A DNA stretch of 49,713 bases, from assembly GCA_900315755.1 (NCBI GenBank), contig ONAI01000020.1, forward strand, positions 1 to 49,713. Direction: 5' to 3'. The notes below the pieces were generated by a model. It saw only the letters and a list, made by a program, of their open reading frames with translations. It had not been told where the DNA came from and searched no databases. Made by a program: the position numbers and the translations under genes. Positions 16,194 to 24,689 of this stretch are shown here, piece after piece (the first letter of the stretch is position 1; every line of letters starts with the position of its first letter). Origin of the DNA: an uncultured Ruminococcus sp. Lineage in GTDB: Bacteria; Bacillota; Clostridia; Oscillospirales; Ruminococcaceae.

Positions 16194-17531
16194 ATGACTA
16201 CAAAAGAAGTAATGTATTCAGCTTTCTCGGAGGGAAACAACATTCCTGCTGAATATTTTGATAAGTACAGCGTAAAGCGAGGACTGAGGAATCCTGACGG
16301 AACAGGCGTTATGGCAGGAGTCACCAATATCTGTAATGTTCATGGCTATGTTGTAGATGACGGTGAGAAAAAGCCCACAGAGGGAAAGCTGATCTTCAGA
16401 GGCTACAGTATCAATGACCTTATCGAAAAAGCTGAAGCTGAGGACAGATTTGGTTATGAGGAGATAGTTTTTCTTCTGCTTACAGGCAGACTTCCGAACA
16501 GGAACGAGCTTGATGAATTCATAATGACATTATCTGATGAACGTGCGCTCCCTCAGGACTTCTTTGAAGATATGATATTAAAAGCGCCATCGCCCAATAT
16601 CATGAATAAAATGGCAAGAGCTGTTCTCTCGCTGTATTCTTATGACAACGCTCCGGAATCAAAAACTTCCGAGCATGAGGTTGATACAGCCGTATCACTC
16701 ATTGCAAAGATGCCTGTTATAATGGTCTGTGCCTATGAGACAAAAAGAAGATGCTATGATGATAAATCAATGATAATGCACCCTCTGATAAAGGGACAAT
16801 CCACAGCGGAAAACATTCTTTCAACTCTCCGCACTGACAGAAAGTTCACACACGATGAAGCAAAACTGCTTGACCTAATGCTTATGCTCCATGCTGAACA
16901 CGGCGGAGGCAACAACTCAACATTTACCTGCCGTGTACTTACTTCATCCGGAACAGACCCGTATTCTGCATATTCAGCAGCGATAGGTTCACTGAAAGGT
17001 CCACGCCACGGCGGTGCGAACCATAAAGCACTTGAAATGCAGGAGATAATAAAGGCAAATGTTAAAAACTGGGAGAATGATGACGAAGTAGCTGATGTGC
17101 TGAGAAAACTGCTGTGCAAGGAAATAGGTGACGGCAGCGGTCTGATATATGGTATGGGACACGCTGTGTATACGCTGTCTGATCCGAGAGCTGTAATACT
17201 GAAAAAGTATGCAGGAATGATGGCTGAGGGTACAGAGTTTGAAAAGGAATTCCGCCTTATTGAATCGATAGAGCGTCTTACGCCCAAAGTTTTTGAAGAT
17301 GTAAAAAGGTTGGGAAAAGCAATGTGTGCAAATATTGATATGTACAGCGGATTCGTCTATAAGATGCTGAGAATACCACCCGACCTGTTTACTCCTCTGT
17401 TTGCTGTTTCAAGAATGGCAGGCTGGTGCGCTCACAGATTCGAGGAGATAAACAGCGGCAGGCGTATCATGCGTCCCGCATACAAATCGATCAATAAGGA
17501 AAAGCCATACATTGATATGGAAAAAAGATAG
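16194..17531 (+). CDS. gltA: Citrate synthase
   Basis: A 445-residue citrate synthase-fold enzyme condensing oxaloacetate and acetyl-CoA. Catalytic His motifs are visible in GPRHGGANHKALEM (about residue 268-281) and GMGHAVYT (about 321-328); the second substrate-binding loop precedes the C-terminal RMAGWCAHRFEE. ATG 16194 was chosen; an in-frame TTG at 16191 is equally close to GAGGTGAT. It is 14 bases upstream of isocitrate dehydrogenase, so the pair makes 2-oxoglutarate for ammonium assimilation. 2-Methylcitrate synthase is a less likely alternative given the partner gene. Confidence 0.9.
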   Translation: MTTKEVMYSAFSEGNNIPAEYFDKYSVKRGLRNPDGTGVMAGVTNICNVHGYVVDDGEKKPTEGKLIFRGYSINDLIEKAEAEDRFGYEEIVFLLLTGRLPNRNELDEFIMTLSDERALPQDFFEDMILKAPSPNIMNKMARAVLSLYSYDNAPESKTSEHEVDTAVSLIAKMPVIMVCAYETKRRCYDDKSMIMHPLIKGQSTAENILSTLRTDRKFTHDEAKLLDLMLMLHAEHGGGNNSTFTCRVLTSSGTDPYSAYSAAIGSLKGPRHGGANHKALEMQEIIKANVKNWENDDEVADVLRKLLCKEIGDGSGLIYGMGHAVYTLSDPRAVILKKYAGMMAEGTEFEKEFRLIESIERLTPKVFEDVKRLGKAMCANIDMYSGFVYKMLRIPPDLFTPLFAVSRMAGWCAHRFEEINSGRRIMRPAYKSINKEKPYIDMEKR

Positions 17532-17545
17532 AAAGGCTGATAAAT

Positions 17546-18760
17546 ATGGAAAAGATCAAAATGAAAACACCGCTTGTCGAAATGGACGGCGATGAAATGA
17601 CACGTGTGATATGGAAGATGATAAAGGATATACTTATTATTCCGTATATTGACCTGAAGACGGAATATTATGACCTCGGACTTGAATACAGAAATAAAAC
17701 TGATGATAAAGTCACTGTTGAATCAGCAGAAGCAACCAAGAAATACGGAGTGGCGGTAAAATGCGCAACTATCACGCCGAATGCTGCCAGAATGGACGAA
17801 TATGAGCTGAAAGAGATGTGGAAGTCTCCAAACGGCACAATAAGAGCGCTCCTTGACGGAACAGTGTTTCGTGCTCCCATACTTGTTGATGGTATCACGC
17901 CATATATCCCGACATGGACAAAGCCTATCACTATTGCCCGTCATGCTTACGGGGATGTATATAAAAATACCGAAATGCGGGTCGAAAAGGGCAGCAAGGC
18001 TGAGTTAAAAGTCACTGATAAGAACGGCAACGGATCATTTGAGCTGATATATGATTTTTCTGACAGTGACGGAATCATTCAGGGACTTCATAATAAGGAC
18101 AAATCCATAGAAGGATTTGCGCGTTCTTGCTTCAATTATGCTCTTGATACAAAGCAGGACTTATGGTTTGCAACTAAAGACACTATTTCCAAGAAATACG
18201 ATCATCGTTTCAAGGATATTTTTGCCGACATATACGAAAAAGAATATAAAGTACGGTTTGAAGCCATTGGTATAGCATATTTCTATACACTTATAGATGA
18301 TGCAGTCGCAAGGGTTATCCGCTCTGATGGCGGCTTCATATGGGCGTGCAAAAACTACGACGGAGATGTAATGTCGGATATGGTCGCTACTGCTTATGGC
18401 AGTCTTGCAATGATGACATCTGTACTTGTATCCCCTGACGGCAAATACGAATACGAAGCTGCTCATGGAACTGTGCAGAGGCACTATTACAGGTATCTCA
18501 AGGGTGAGAAAACATCGACCAACCCTGTAGCAACTGTTTTCGCATGGAGCGGTGCGCTGAGAAAACGAGGCGAGCTTGATGTAATCCCTGCGCTTTGTGA
18601 CTATGCTGACAGGCTCGAAAAAGCAATACTTCAGACGATAAGTGATGGTATAATGACGGGTGATCTTGCAGCAATATCAAGCTTGAAAAACAAGCAGACT
18701 GTAGATACAGAAACGTTTCTGACCGAAACAGGAAAACGGCTGTGGATGATGTATGAGTAA
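17546..18760 (+). CDS. icd: NADP-dependent isocitrate dehydrogenase (eukaryotic-like subfamily)
   Basis: A 404-residue enzyme oxidising isocitrate to 2-oxoglutarate. Typical segments are PLVEMDGDEMTRVIWKMIKD at the N-terminus, KCATITPNAARMDEY, SPNGTIRALLDGTVFRAPI (substrate loop) and YEYEAAHGTVQRHYY with STNPVATVFAWSGAL (cofactor region). This pattern belongs to the homodimeric subfamily shared with mitochondria. It follows citrate synthase in the same operon and ends just before the next promoter. Confidence 0.93.
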   Translation: MEKIKMKTPLVEMDGDEMTRVIWKMIKDILIIPYIDLKTEYYDLGLEYRNKTDDKVTVESAEATKKYGVAVKCATITPNAARMDEYELKEMWKSPNGTIRALLDGTVFRAPILVDGITPYIPTWTKPITIARHAYGDVYKNTEMRVEKGSKAELKVTDKNGNGSFELIYDFSDSDGIIQGLHNKDKSIEGFARSCFNYALDTKQDLWFATKDTISKKYDHRFKDIFADIYEKEYKVRFEAIGIAYFYTLIDDAVARVIRSDGGFIWACKNYDGDVMSDMVATAYGSLAMMTSVLVSPDGKYEYEAAHGTVQRHYYRYLKGEKTSTNPVATVFAWSGALRKRGELDVIPALCDYADRLEKAILQTISDGIMTGDLAAISSLKNKQTVDTETFLTETGKRLWMMYE

Positions 18761-18783
18761 CATAAAAAATTATTGTCATTCTA

Positions 18784-18812
18784 TTGACAATTCGTTTCAG
18801 TTGTGATATCAT
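18784..18812 (+). promoter_or_regulatory. Promoter of the ATP-grasp/alpha-E/transglutaminase operon
   Basis: TTGACA (18784-18789) and TATCAT (18807-18812) with 17-bp spacing and extended -10 TGA. Confidence 0.82.
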
Positions 18813-18835
18813 AAAAGTGTAATAAAGCAAAAAGC

Positions 18836-18870
18836 AAAGGCGCTTATCCGCATGGATAGGCGCCTTTATT
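18836..18870 (+). promoter_or_regulatory. Leader attenuator hairpin of the ATP-grasp operon
   Basis: The stem-loop has the same bases as the one at 16140 (AAAGGCGC ... GCAT ... GGCGCCTTT), followed by ATTGTTT. The upstream leader differs only by a short insertion (AAGCAAAAAGCAAAGG). Confidence 0.75.
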
Positions 18871-18896
18871 GTTTGCAGAAGAATGGAGTGATAACA

Positions 18897-20188
18897 ATGA
18901 CACAGCAGAATAATGAACAGTGCACAAAGGCAGTGGGCAACGCAGACGAGATCAATGAGCTTTTAAGACGTTACGGCGTTAAGTTCGGCATATATAAAAA
19001 CGGTGTTTTCAATGAACAGTTTTTCCCGTTCGATCCGATACCGAGGGTGATTCCTGCGGAGGATTTCAAGAGCATTGAAAAGGGACTTGTTCAGCGTGTT
19101 AACGCCCTGAATGAGTTCCTTTTTGATATTTACCACGAAAAAAAGATAGTCAGAGACGGAATCATTCCCGAGGACTTCATCTACATCTCAAAGGGGTACC
19201 TTGCTCAGTGCGAGGGGATAACTCCGAAAAACAAGGTTTACAGCCATATTTCGGGTATCGACCTTGTACAGGCAAAGGACGGCGAGTGGTACATATTGGA
19301 GGATAATCTGCGGATACCGTCGGGCGCGTCCTATCCGCTCATCGCAAGGGAGCTTACCCGTATCGCCGCACCGCAGGCGTTTCAGGAAAACGATATAGTC
19401 GATAACCGCAACTATGCAAAGCTGCTGAAAGAGACCATGGAGAATGCAAACTGCGGCGGCATTAGGGCGATACTAACTCCCGGGCGGTATAATGCGGCAT
19501 ACTTTGAGCACTCCTATCTGGCGGAGCATACTGGTTCGGTACTTGTGCAGAACGATGAGCTTTTTGTCGAGGACAACATCCTTTATCACCGAACTTATTC
19601 GGGCGGCAAGACAAGGATAGGCGTTCTTTACCGCAGAATTGCCGATGAATATCTTGACCCGCTGAACTTCCTGCCTGAATCGCTTATCGGAATACCCAAT
19701 CTCATGGAGGTCTACCGCAGCGGAAATGTGGGAATTATAAACGCTCCGGGAAACGGCGTGGCTGACGACAAGGGAATCTATTATTTTGTGCCTAAGATGA
19801 TAAAATACTATCTTGACGAGGAGCCGATACTTCACAATGCTCCGACGTATCTGCCGTTCTATGAGGACGACATGAAGTACGTTCTGGACAATCTCGAAAA
19901 GCTGGTCATCAAGGACGTTGCGGAGGCCGGCGGATACGGAGTAGTCTTCGGCAACGATCTTACAAAAGAAAAATTAGAGGAATTCCGCAGAACTATAATC
20001 ATTTGCCGATTCTCGACAACGGCGAAACGGTGATGCGTAAAGCCGACCTGAGAGCATTTGTGCTGACAGGCGAAATAACAAAGGTGTGGGCGTCGGGACT
20101 TACACGGTTCTCGCGAAATCCCGATTCATTCGTAGTAAACTCATCGCAAGGAGGAGGCTTTAAGGATACATGGGTACTATCTCGTTAG
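18897..20188 (+). pseudogene. Circularly permuted ATP-grasp protein, frame broken
   Basis: The frame from ATG 18897 runs to a TGA at 20033 and encodes a CP-ATP-grasp domain (YSHISGIDLVQ, GEWYILEDNLRIPSGASY, RRIADEYLDPL, NAPGNGVADDKGIYYFVP, AEAGGYGVVFG). After LEEFRR it derails. The normal C-terminus (LPILDNGETVMRKADLRAF to NSSQGGGFKDTWVL) continues in another frame from about 19990 to 20188. Compared with my recollection of the family, about 12-14 residues that usually include an IAQ motif are missing at the join. So the lesion looks like a deletion not divisible by three, not a single-base slip. These proteins are predicted peptide-bond-forming ligases acting with alpha-E and transglutaminase partners. 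A sequencing or assembly fault is possible. Confidence 0.78.
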
Positions 20189-20871
20189 AACACAGCGACC
20201 GCCTTTACTGGCTGGGACGCTATACCGAAAGGGTTTTCACAACTCTGAAAACATTGCAGAAGCTCTATGACAGAACCATAGACAATAGGTCCGGATATGC
20301 TGAATATCTGGGATATTTCGGGCTTTCCGACAGCTACGGCAGCAACAGGGATTTCTTCCGCAGCTTTCTTTATGACAGTACAAATCCGAACTCCGTCGCA
20401 TACAGTCTTGAAAGAGCATATGACAACGGCATAGTTCTCCGTGAGGAAATTTCAACGGAAACGCTTTCATTTTTGCAGCTTGCAAAGGACACCCTTGCAA
20501 AGTCTGAAATGTCGGAAAATACACGGCTTTCACTTCTTCCGCTTGTGGATCAGTTGTATGCGTTCTGGGGCTGCATTGCCGACAATGTATACGATGAAGA
20601 AAAGAAAAACATCATCTACTGCGGAAAAACAGTGGAGCGGCTCGACCTGTATATGCGCACAGGCTATTCCTACAAATTGGTCAAAAAGGAGTTCGGACGC
20701 CTTTGCAAGAGACTTAAAAATGTCCCCGAAAATACGCCGTTCTGCTGCAATTCACAGTATTTCGGAGAGATCGAGGATATAGTAGGCTCTGCGGAGAAAT
20801 ATTCATCGGAAAGCAGCACCGCACTCGTTGATCTTGAACATCTTTTTGAACCAATGGGGGCGGCGGTATGA
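20170..20871 (+). CDS. Alpha-E domain protein
   Basis: A 233-residue, mostly helical protein of the alpha-E (DUF403) family, recognisable by the opening LEHSDRLYWLGRYTERVFTTLKTLQKLYD and by YCGKTVERLDLYMRTGYSY. This family nearly always sits beside a circularly permuted ATP-grasp gene, as here. Its start lies inside the end of the broken ATP-grasp gene (19-bp overlap), with GGAGGAGG upstream. It overlaps the transglutaminase by 4 bp. No catalytic residues are established for the family; a scaffold or accessory role is inferred. Confidence 0.88.
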   Translation: MGTISLEHSDRLYWLGRYTERVFTTLKTLQKLYDRTIDNRSGYAEYLGYFGLSDSYGSNRDFFRSFLYDSTNPNSVAYSLERAYDNGIVLREEISTETLSFLQLAKDTLAKSEMSENTRLSLLPLVDQLYAFWGCIADNVYDEEKKNIIYCGKTVERLDLYMRTGYSYKLVKKEFGRLCKRLKNVPENTPFCCNSQYFGEIEDIVGSAEKYSSESSTALVDLEHLFEPMGAAV

Positions 20872-21638
20872 AACGAATTAACTTCTATTTTTCCACCAAG
20901 CTGACATTCGATGATTACGTTCACGACCACAGCTTTGCACTTCGTATAATGCCTCCGGAGAGCACTTCTCAGCATATTCTTTCGTGCAGTCTGAATATTT
21001 CTCCATATGTTCCGACTCAGCAGACTGTTGACGCATTCGGCAACAATGTGACGGCAGGCTATCTGAGGGACGACCACCGCTACCTTGACTTTGAAATAAA
21101 GGGAACTGCTGAGGTGGACTCCGTAAAGCACCGCACTGACTATATGCCCTGCTATCTTTATCAGTCCGAGTACACTGCTCCAGATGATGAGCTGAGAAAG
21201 TTCTATGCGGAGCTGAAGGACAGATATATCGGCAGTATTCCCGACAGAGCTGCATTTTTCAGCGATATATTGTCGGACCTCATAGAGTACAAAAAGGACG
21301 TCACTGATACTTCAACAACTGCGGCGCAGGCGTTTGCGCTGAAAGCCGGCGTCTGTCAGGACTTCTCCCACATACTCATCTCACTTCTGCGAATGGACGG
21401 TATCGCCGCACGTTACATTGCCGGACTTGCATTCTGTGACGGCGAGACACACTCATGGGTTGAGTACTGGACGGGCGATCACTGGGAGGGCATCGACCCT
21501 GCGAATAACTGTGCCGTGAACGATGATTACCTTGTGATATCACAGGGACGTGATTTCCGTGACTGCGCCATTGACAGAGGCGTGATGTTCGGAAAGTACA
21601 CAAAGCAGTTACAGCTTGTGCGTTCGGTGCTGTCATAA
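20868..21638 (+). CDS. Transglutaminase-like cysteine peptidase/amidase
   Basis: A 256-residue protein with an N-terminal beta-rich region, typical of bacterial transglutaminase-like proteins linked to alpha-E, and a papain-like core. The triad is complete: C163 in GVCQDFSHIL, H195 in ETHSWVEYW and D210 in GIDPANN. Family members hydrolyse or transfer amide bonds; linked to the ATP-grasp, it may process the peptide the ligase makes. No signal peptide is seen, so it is cytoplasmic. It starts in the ATGA overlap with the alpha-E gene. Confidence 0.9.
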   Translation: MKRINFYFSTKLTFDDYVHDHSFALRIMPPESTSQHILSCSLNISPYVPTQQTVDAFGNNVTAGYLRDDHRYLDFEIKGTAEVDSVKHRTDYMPCYLYQSEYTAPDDELRKFYAELKDRYIGSIPDRAAFFSDILSDLIEYKKDVTDTSTTAAQAFALKAGVCQDFSHILISLLRMDGIAARYIAGLAFCDGETHSWVEYWTGDHWEGIDPANNCAVNDDYLVISQGRDFRDCAIDRGVMFGKYTKQLQLVRSVLS

Positions 21639-21655
21639 TGAAAGGAGGACTTCCA

Positions 21656-22594
21656 ATGATAGAGACTATTGCAAGCGCCGCACTTGCAGTCAATGAAAAT
21701 CTGAATATCCAGAAACGGCGGATACAGAACGGCAAAAACAAGACCCGTCTGAGCCTTGTTACAGGCACTCACGGCGACGAGCTGGAGGGGCAGTATCTTG
21801 CCTATATGGTGGGGAAATTCGTCGATGAGCACATAGATCAGCTTGACGGTATCCTCGACATTTACCCTGCGCTGAATCCAATGGGAATAGACAGCATTAC
21901 CCGCGGGATTCCCATGTTTGATCTGGACATGAACCGTGTTTTTCCCGGCACAAAGGACGGCACGATGATAGAGGTCATCTGCTCCTCGATAATTGACGAT
22001 CTCAGCGGCTCTGACGTCTGCATTGACGTTCATTCAAGCAATATTTTTCTCCGTGAGATTCCTCAGATACGCATGAGCGTTCCCACTGCGCCGACACTTC
22101 TGCCCTATGCAAAAATGATGAACGTGGACTTTGTGTGGGTACATGAATCTGCGACAGTTCTGGAGTCCACTCTCGCTCATACGCTGAACACAAGGGGAAC
22201 CAAAACTCTCGTTGTGGAAATGGGAGTGGGTATGCGTATAACCAAGGAATACTGCAAGCAGCTTTTCGGCGGCATACTCAATCTCATGAAAGAGCTGGGA
22301 ATGTGGCACGGCGAGACTGTTCCGGTCCGTGAGCCTGTTGTGTCCGAGGGACACGAGGTAGGCTTTGTGAACTCCGGTGCGGCTGGAATATTCGTGCCTG
22401 TTTCAAGCTTTGGCGATACCGTTAAGAAAGGCGACCACATCGGCGATGTAGTCGATCCGCTGACGTCAAAGGTGGTCGAAAAAGTTCTTGCAGTCTGTGA
22501 CGGAATGATATTTACGATGCGTGAATATCCCGTAGTTTACGGCGGTTCGCTGCTTGCAAGGATCTTGATGACATCGGGAGGTGAGGAGCAATGA
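21656..22594 (+). CDS. M14/AstE-like succinylglutamate desuccinylase/aspartoacylase family hydrolase
   Basis: From ATG 21656 (after AAAGGAGGA) the protein has 312 residues. Zinc ligands of the family are present: H39 and E42 in GTHGDELEG, H126 in DVHSSN, and the likely catalytic E188 in TLVVEMG. The C-terminal about 100 residues form a lipoyl-like beta-barrel (AAGIFVPVSSFGDTVKKGDHIG). The family cleaves N-acyl or peptide amide bonds near carboxylates. It precedes, with 4-bp overlap, a paralogue lacking these ligands. Confidence 0.85.
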   Translation: MIETIASAALAVNENLNIQKRRIQNGKNKTRLSLVTGTHGDELEGQYLAYMVGKFVDEHIDQLDGILDIYPALNPMGIDSITRGIPMFDLDMNRVFPGTKDGTMIEVICSSIIDDLSGSDVCIDVHSSNIFLREIPQIRMSVPTAPTLLPYAKMMNVDFVWVHESATVLESTLAHTLNTRGTKTLVVEMGVGMRITKEYCKQLFGGILNLMKELGMWHGETVPVREPVVSEGHEVGFVNSGAAGIFVPVSSFGDTVKKGDHIGDVVDPLTSKVVEKVLAVCDGMIFTMREYPVVYGGSLLARILMTSGGEEQ

Positions 22595-23514
22595 AGAAGA
22601 AAATTCTCTTTTCGATGAAGTCGCCTTACCGCGAACAGCTGGACATCATCGGCTACCGTTTCGGACACGGCAAAAAGGCTCTCGCAATAGTGGGGGCTAT
22701 GCGCGGAAACGAGGTCCAGCAGATGTATGTTTGCAGCCGTATGGTGCAGGAGCTTAAAAAGCTGGAGTCAAAGGGACGTATCGCCGAGGACTGCGAGATA
22801 CTTGTTATCCCCTGCGTGAACTACTACTCCATGAACATCGGCAAGCGTTTCTGGGCAATGGACAACACCGACATCAACCGAATGTTTCCCGGCTACGATC
22901 AGGGTGAGACTACTCAGCGCATCGCAGACGGTATATTCACCAGGATAAAGGACTACGAATACGGCATACAGCTTGCCAGCTTTTATCAGCAGGGAAACTT
23001 CCTGCCCCATGTAAAGGTCATGGACACCGGCTTTACGGACAGTGAGCTGATGAAGGACTTCGGACTTGAATTCGGCATTGTCCGCAAGCCGCGTCCCTAT
23101 GATACCACAACGCTCAATTACAACTGGCAGATATGGGAGACTAAAGCGTTTTCTGTTTATGCAAATGCCACTGATGAGATAGACGAAAAAGCAGCTGATG
23201 AGGCTGTGAACGCTATCCTTAGATTTATGGATAAACGGGGTATCGTCAGCGCTAAAACTCCTCCGGGATATGTAACGGTGATAATGAACGAGAGCGATAC
23301 AAGGCAGGTGCAGTCCGAGGCGGCAGGCATATTCGTCAGCCTCACGGACATAGGTAAAACTGTTGAGAGGGGAGACATACTCGGACGCATCACCGCCCCC
23401 TTTGACGGCGAGCTTGTATCAGAGATAAGATCACCTGTTTCGGGAACGGTCTATTTTGAGTATCACAGTCCGCTTATCAACGCGAAAACAGTTTGTTTCA
23501 AGATAATCAAGTGA
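22591..23514 (+). CDS. M14/AstE-like paralogue without zinc ligands (probable pseudoenzyme)
   Basis: A 307-residue paralogue of the preceding protein with the same order of segments. Aligned by eye, THGDELEG becomes MRGNEVQQ (His lost, Glu kept), DVHSSN becomes LASFYQ (His lost), and VVEMG becomes SVYAN (Glu lost). DINRMFPG and the C-terminal beta-barrel (AAGIFVSLTDIGKTVERGDILG) are kept. It is therefore probably not a metallo-hydrolase and may pair with or regulate the active neighbour. The 4-bp overlap suggests translation in equal amounts. Confidence 0.75.
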   Translation: MKKKILFSMKSPYREQLDIIGYRFGHGKKALAIVGAMRGNEVQQMYVCSRMVQELKKLESKGRIAEDCEILVIPCVNYYSMNIGKRFWAMDNTDINRMFPGYDQGETTQRIADGIFTRIKDYEYGIQLASFYQQGNFLPHVKVMDTGFTDSELMKDFGLEFGIVRKPRPYDTTTLNYNWQIWETKAFSVYANATDEIDEKAADEAVNAILRFMDKRGIVSAKTPPGYVTVIMNESDTRQVQSEAAGIFVSLTDIGKTVERGDILGRITAPFDGELVSEIRSPVSGTVYFEYHSPLINAKTVCFKIIK

Positions 23515-23524
23515 GGTGTATAAA

Positions 23525-23698
23525 ATGGAAAACAAAAAATTCAAGGGGACAAAAACTATTGTCTCAGAGGACGGGAAAACTGTCACTACTGTCACTGTCA
23601 GCGGGAGCAGTTCTTCCGACAGCTCGGCCAGTACCTCCACTGTTACAACATCAGTCACCACGACAACGACTATAACGACTGATAATGAGGTGAAGTGA
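23525..23698 (+). CDS. 57-residue Ser/Thr-rich protein
   Basis: ATG 23525 follows GAGGTG at a good distance, and the stop lies one base from the next ATG. The product has a basic start (MENKKFKGTKTIV) and then a run in which 25 of 34 residues (19-52) are Ser or Thr, ending TTDNEVK. It has no Cys, signal peptide or membrane segment. I know no family. Lying inside an operon of ligase, amidase and peptidase-like proteins it could be their substrate. Low-complexity Thr-rich stretches also occur in other proteins of this window, so this is only a possibility. Confidence 0.6.
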   Translation: MENKKFKGTKTIVSEDGKTVTTVTVSGSSSSDSSASTSTVTTSVTTTTTITTDNEVK

Positions 23699-23699
23699 A

Positions 23700-24689
23700 A
23701 TGATATCTTTGAACGATTACTTATTTTCGGGGAATACTGTGCTGAAAATACTGCACCGGTATTCCTCTGATTTGAAAAGCTCGGCAATAGAAAGCCGAAA
23801 TACTATCGACCTTGTACACTGTAATTTTCTGATACAGATAATTGAACTGCTTGAACATAACGACTTTCTAACATCGCAGTCAAACAGGATAAAAGAATTC
23901 TATAAATACATGACACAAAAATATCCGTTCCTTGCGTTCACATTCAAGGGACGGATAAAGTCACTGATAAGAGCAGAGGAAAAATTCAATGGGTATATCC
24001 TGGAATATATTTACAAGTATTATAAAAAGAACGGTGAATTTCCATCAGAAGCTGAAATTAAAAGCAGGCTAATATGCTTCCGTGATCTTATCGCATATCG
24101 TATAGTTATTTCAATACCTTCCTGTCATATCAAAAACGATGATGAAAAAAGCGAGATTGAGAAGAAATATCTCTATGAGATAGCAGATGTTGTCCCCGAA
24201 TTTCTTGAGGAAAGAGGGTTTACCGCAGAGCTTTCGGGATTCAGCGAAGAAAAGTATTCCGACAAGCTAAAAGAAAATGTCAGACCGTACTACCGCGACT
24301 ATGTGACATTTCCGAGAAGCACAGGGTATCAGTCGATGCATATAACTTTTTACGATAATCTTGCACGCTGCTTTACCGAATTACAGCTACGCACCAAGGA
24401 TATGGACGACTTTGCGGAGATAGGTGAGGCAAATCACTTCGGCTATGAGAAGTTGCAGGAGGCAAGGCGTACAAAGCGTGATGAGATACCCGTTGGCGAG
24501 TGTATATATTTTGATGAAGCATACGAGCGCCTTACCAAATTGCAGGAGCTGGAGCTTGCAAAGATTGACGTAAATATGTTCAAGGCTATAAATAATCAAC
24601 TCATCAACGACGGCTGCGGGCTGTTCCGCGGCAGACAGATCTTGCCTTTTGAGCATTTATCTCGTTTCCAAAATGATCTTATCGATTAG
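23700..24689 (+). CDS. RelA/SpoT-like nucleotidyltransferase-domain protein
   Basis: A 329-residue protein with a RelA/SpoT synthetase-type domain: FTFKGRIKSLIRAEEK, RDLIAYRIVI, PYYRDYVTFPRSTGYQSMHITF and ELQLRTKDMDDFAEIGEANHFGYE. There is no HD hydrolase, TGS or ACT domain, so it is not a full-length Rel; it is a small-alarmone-synthetase-like protein with a helical N-terminal extension (about 90 residues). It ends the ATP-grasp operon, starting just after the Ser/Thr-rich gene, and overlaps the convergent C26 hydrolase by 4 bp. Whether it makes (p)ppGpp is untested. Confidence 0.82.
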   Translation: MISLNDYLFSGNTVLKILHRYSSDLKSSAIESRNTIDLVHCNFLIQIIELLEHNDFLTSQSNRIKEFYKYMTQKYPFLAFTFKGRIKSLIRAEEKFNGYILEYIYKYYKKNGEFPSEAEIKSRLICFRDLIAYRIVISIPSCHIKNDDEKSEIEKKYLYEIADVVPEFLEERGFTAELSGFSEEKYSDKLKENVRPYYRDYVTFPRSTGYQSMHITFYDNLARCFTELQLRTKDMDDFAEIGEANHFGYEKLQEARRTKRDEIPVGECIYFDEAYERLTKLQELELAKIDVNMFKAINNQLINDGCGLFRGRQILPFEHLSRFQNDLID

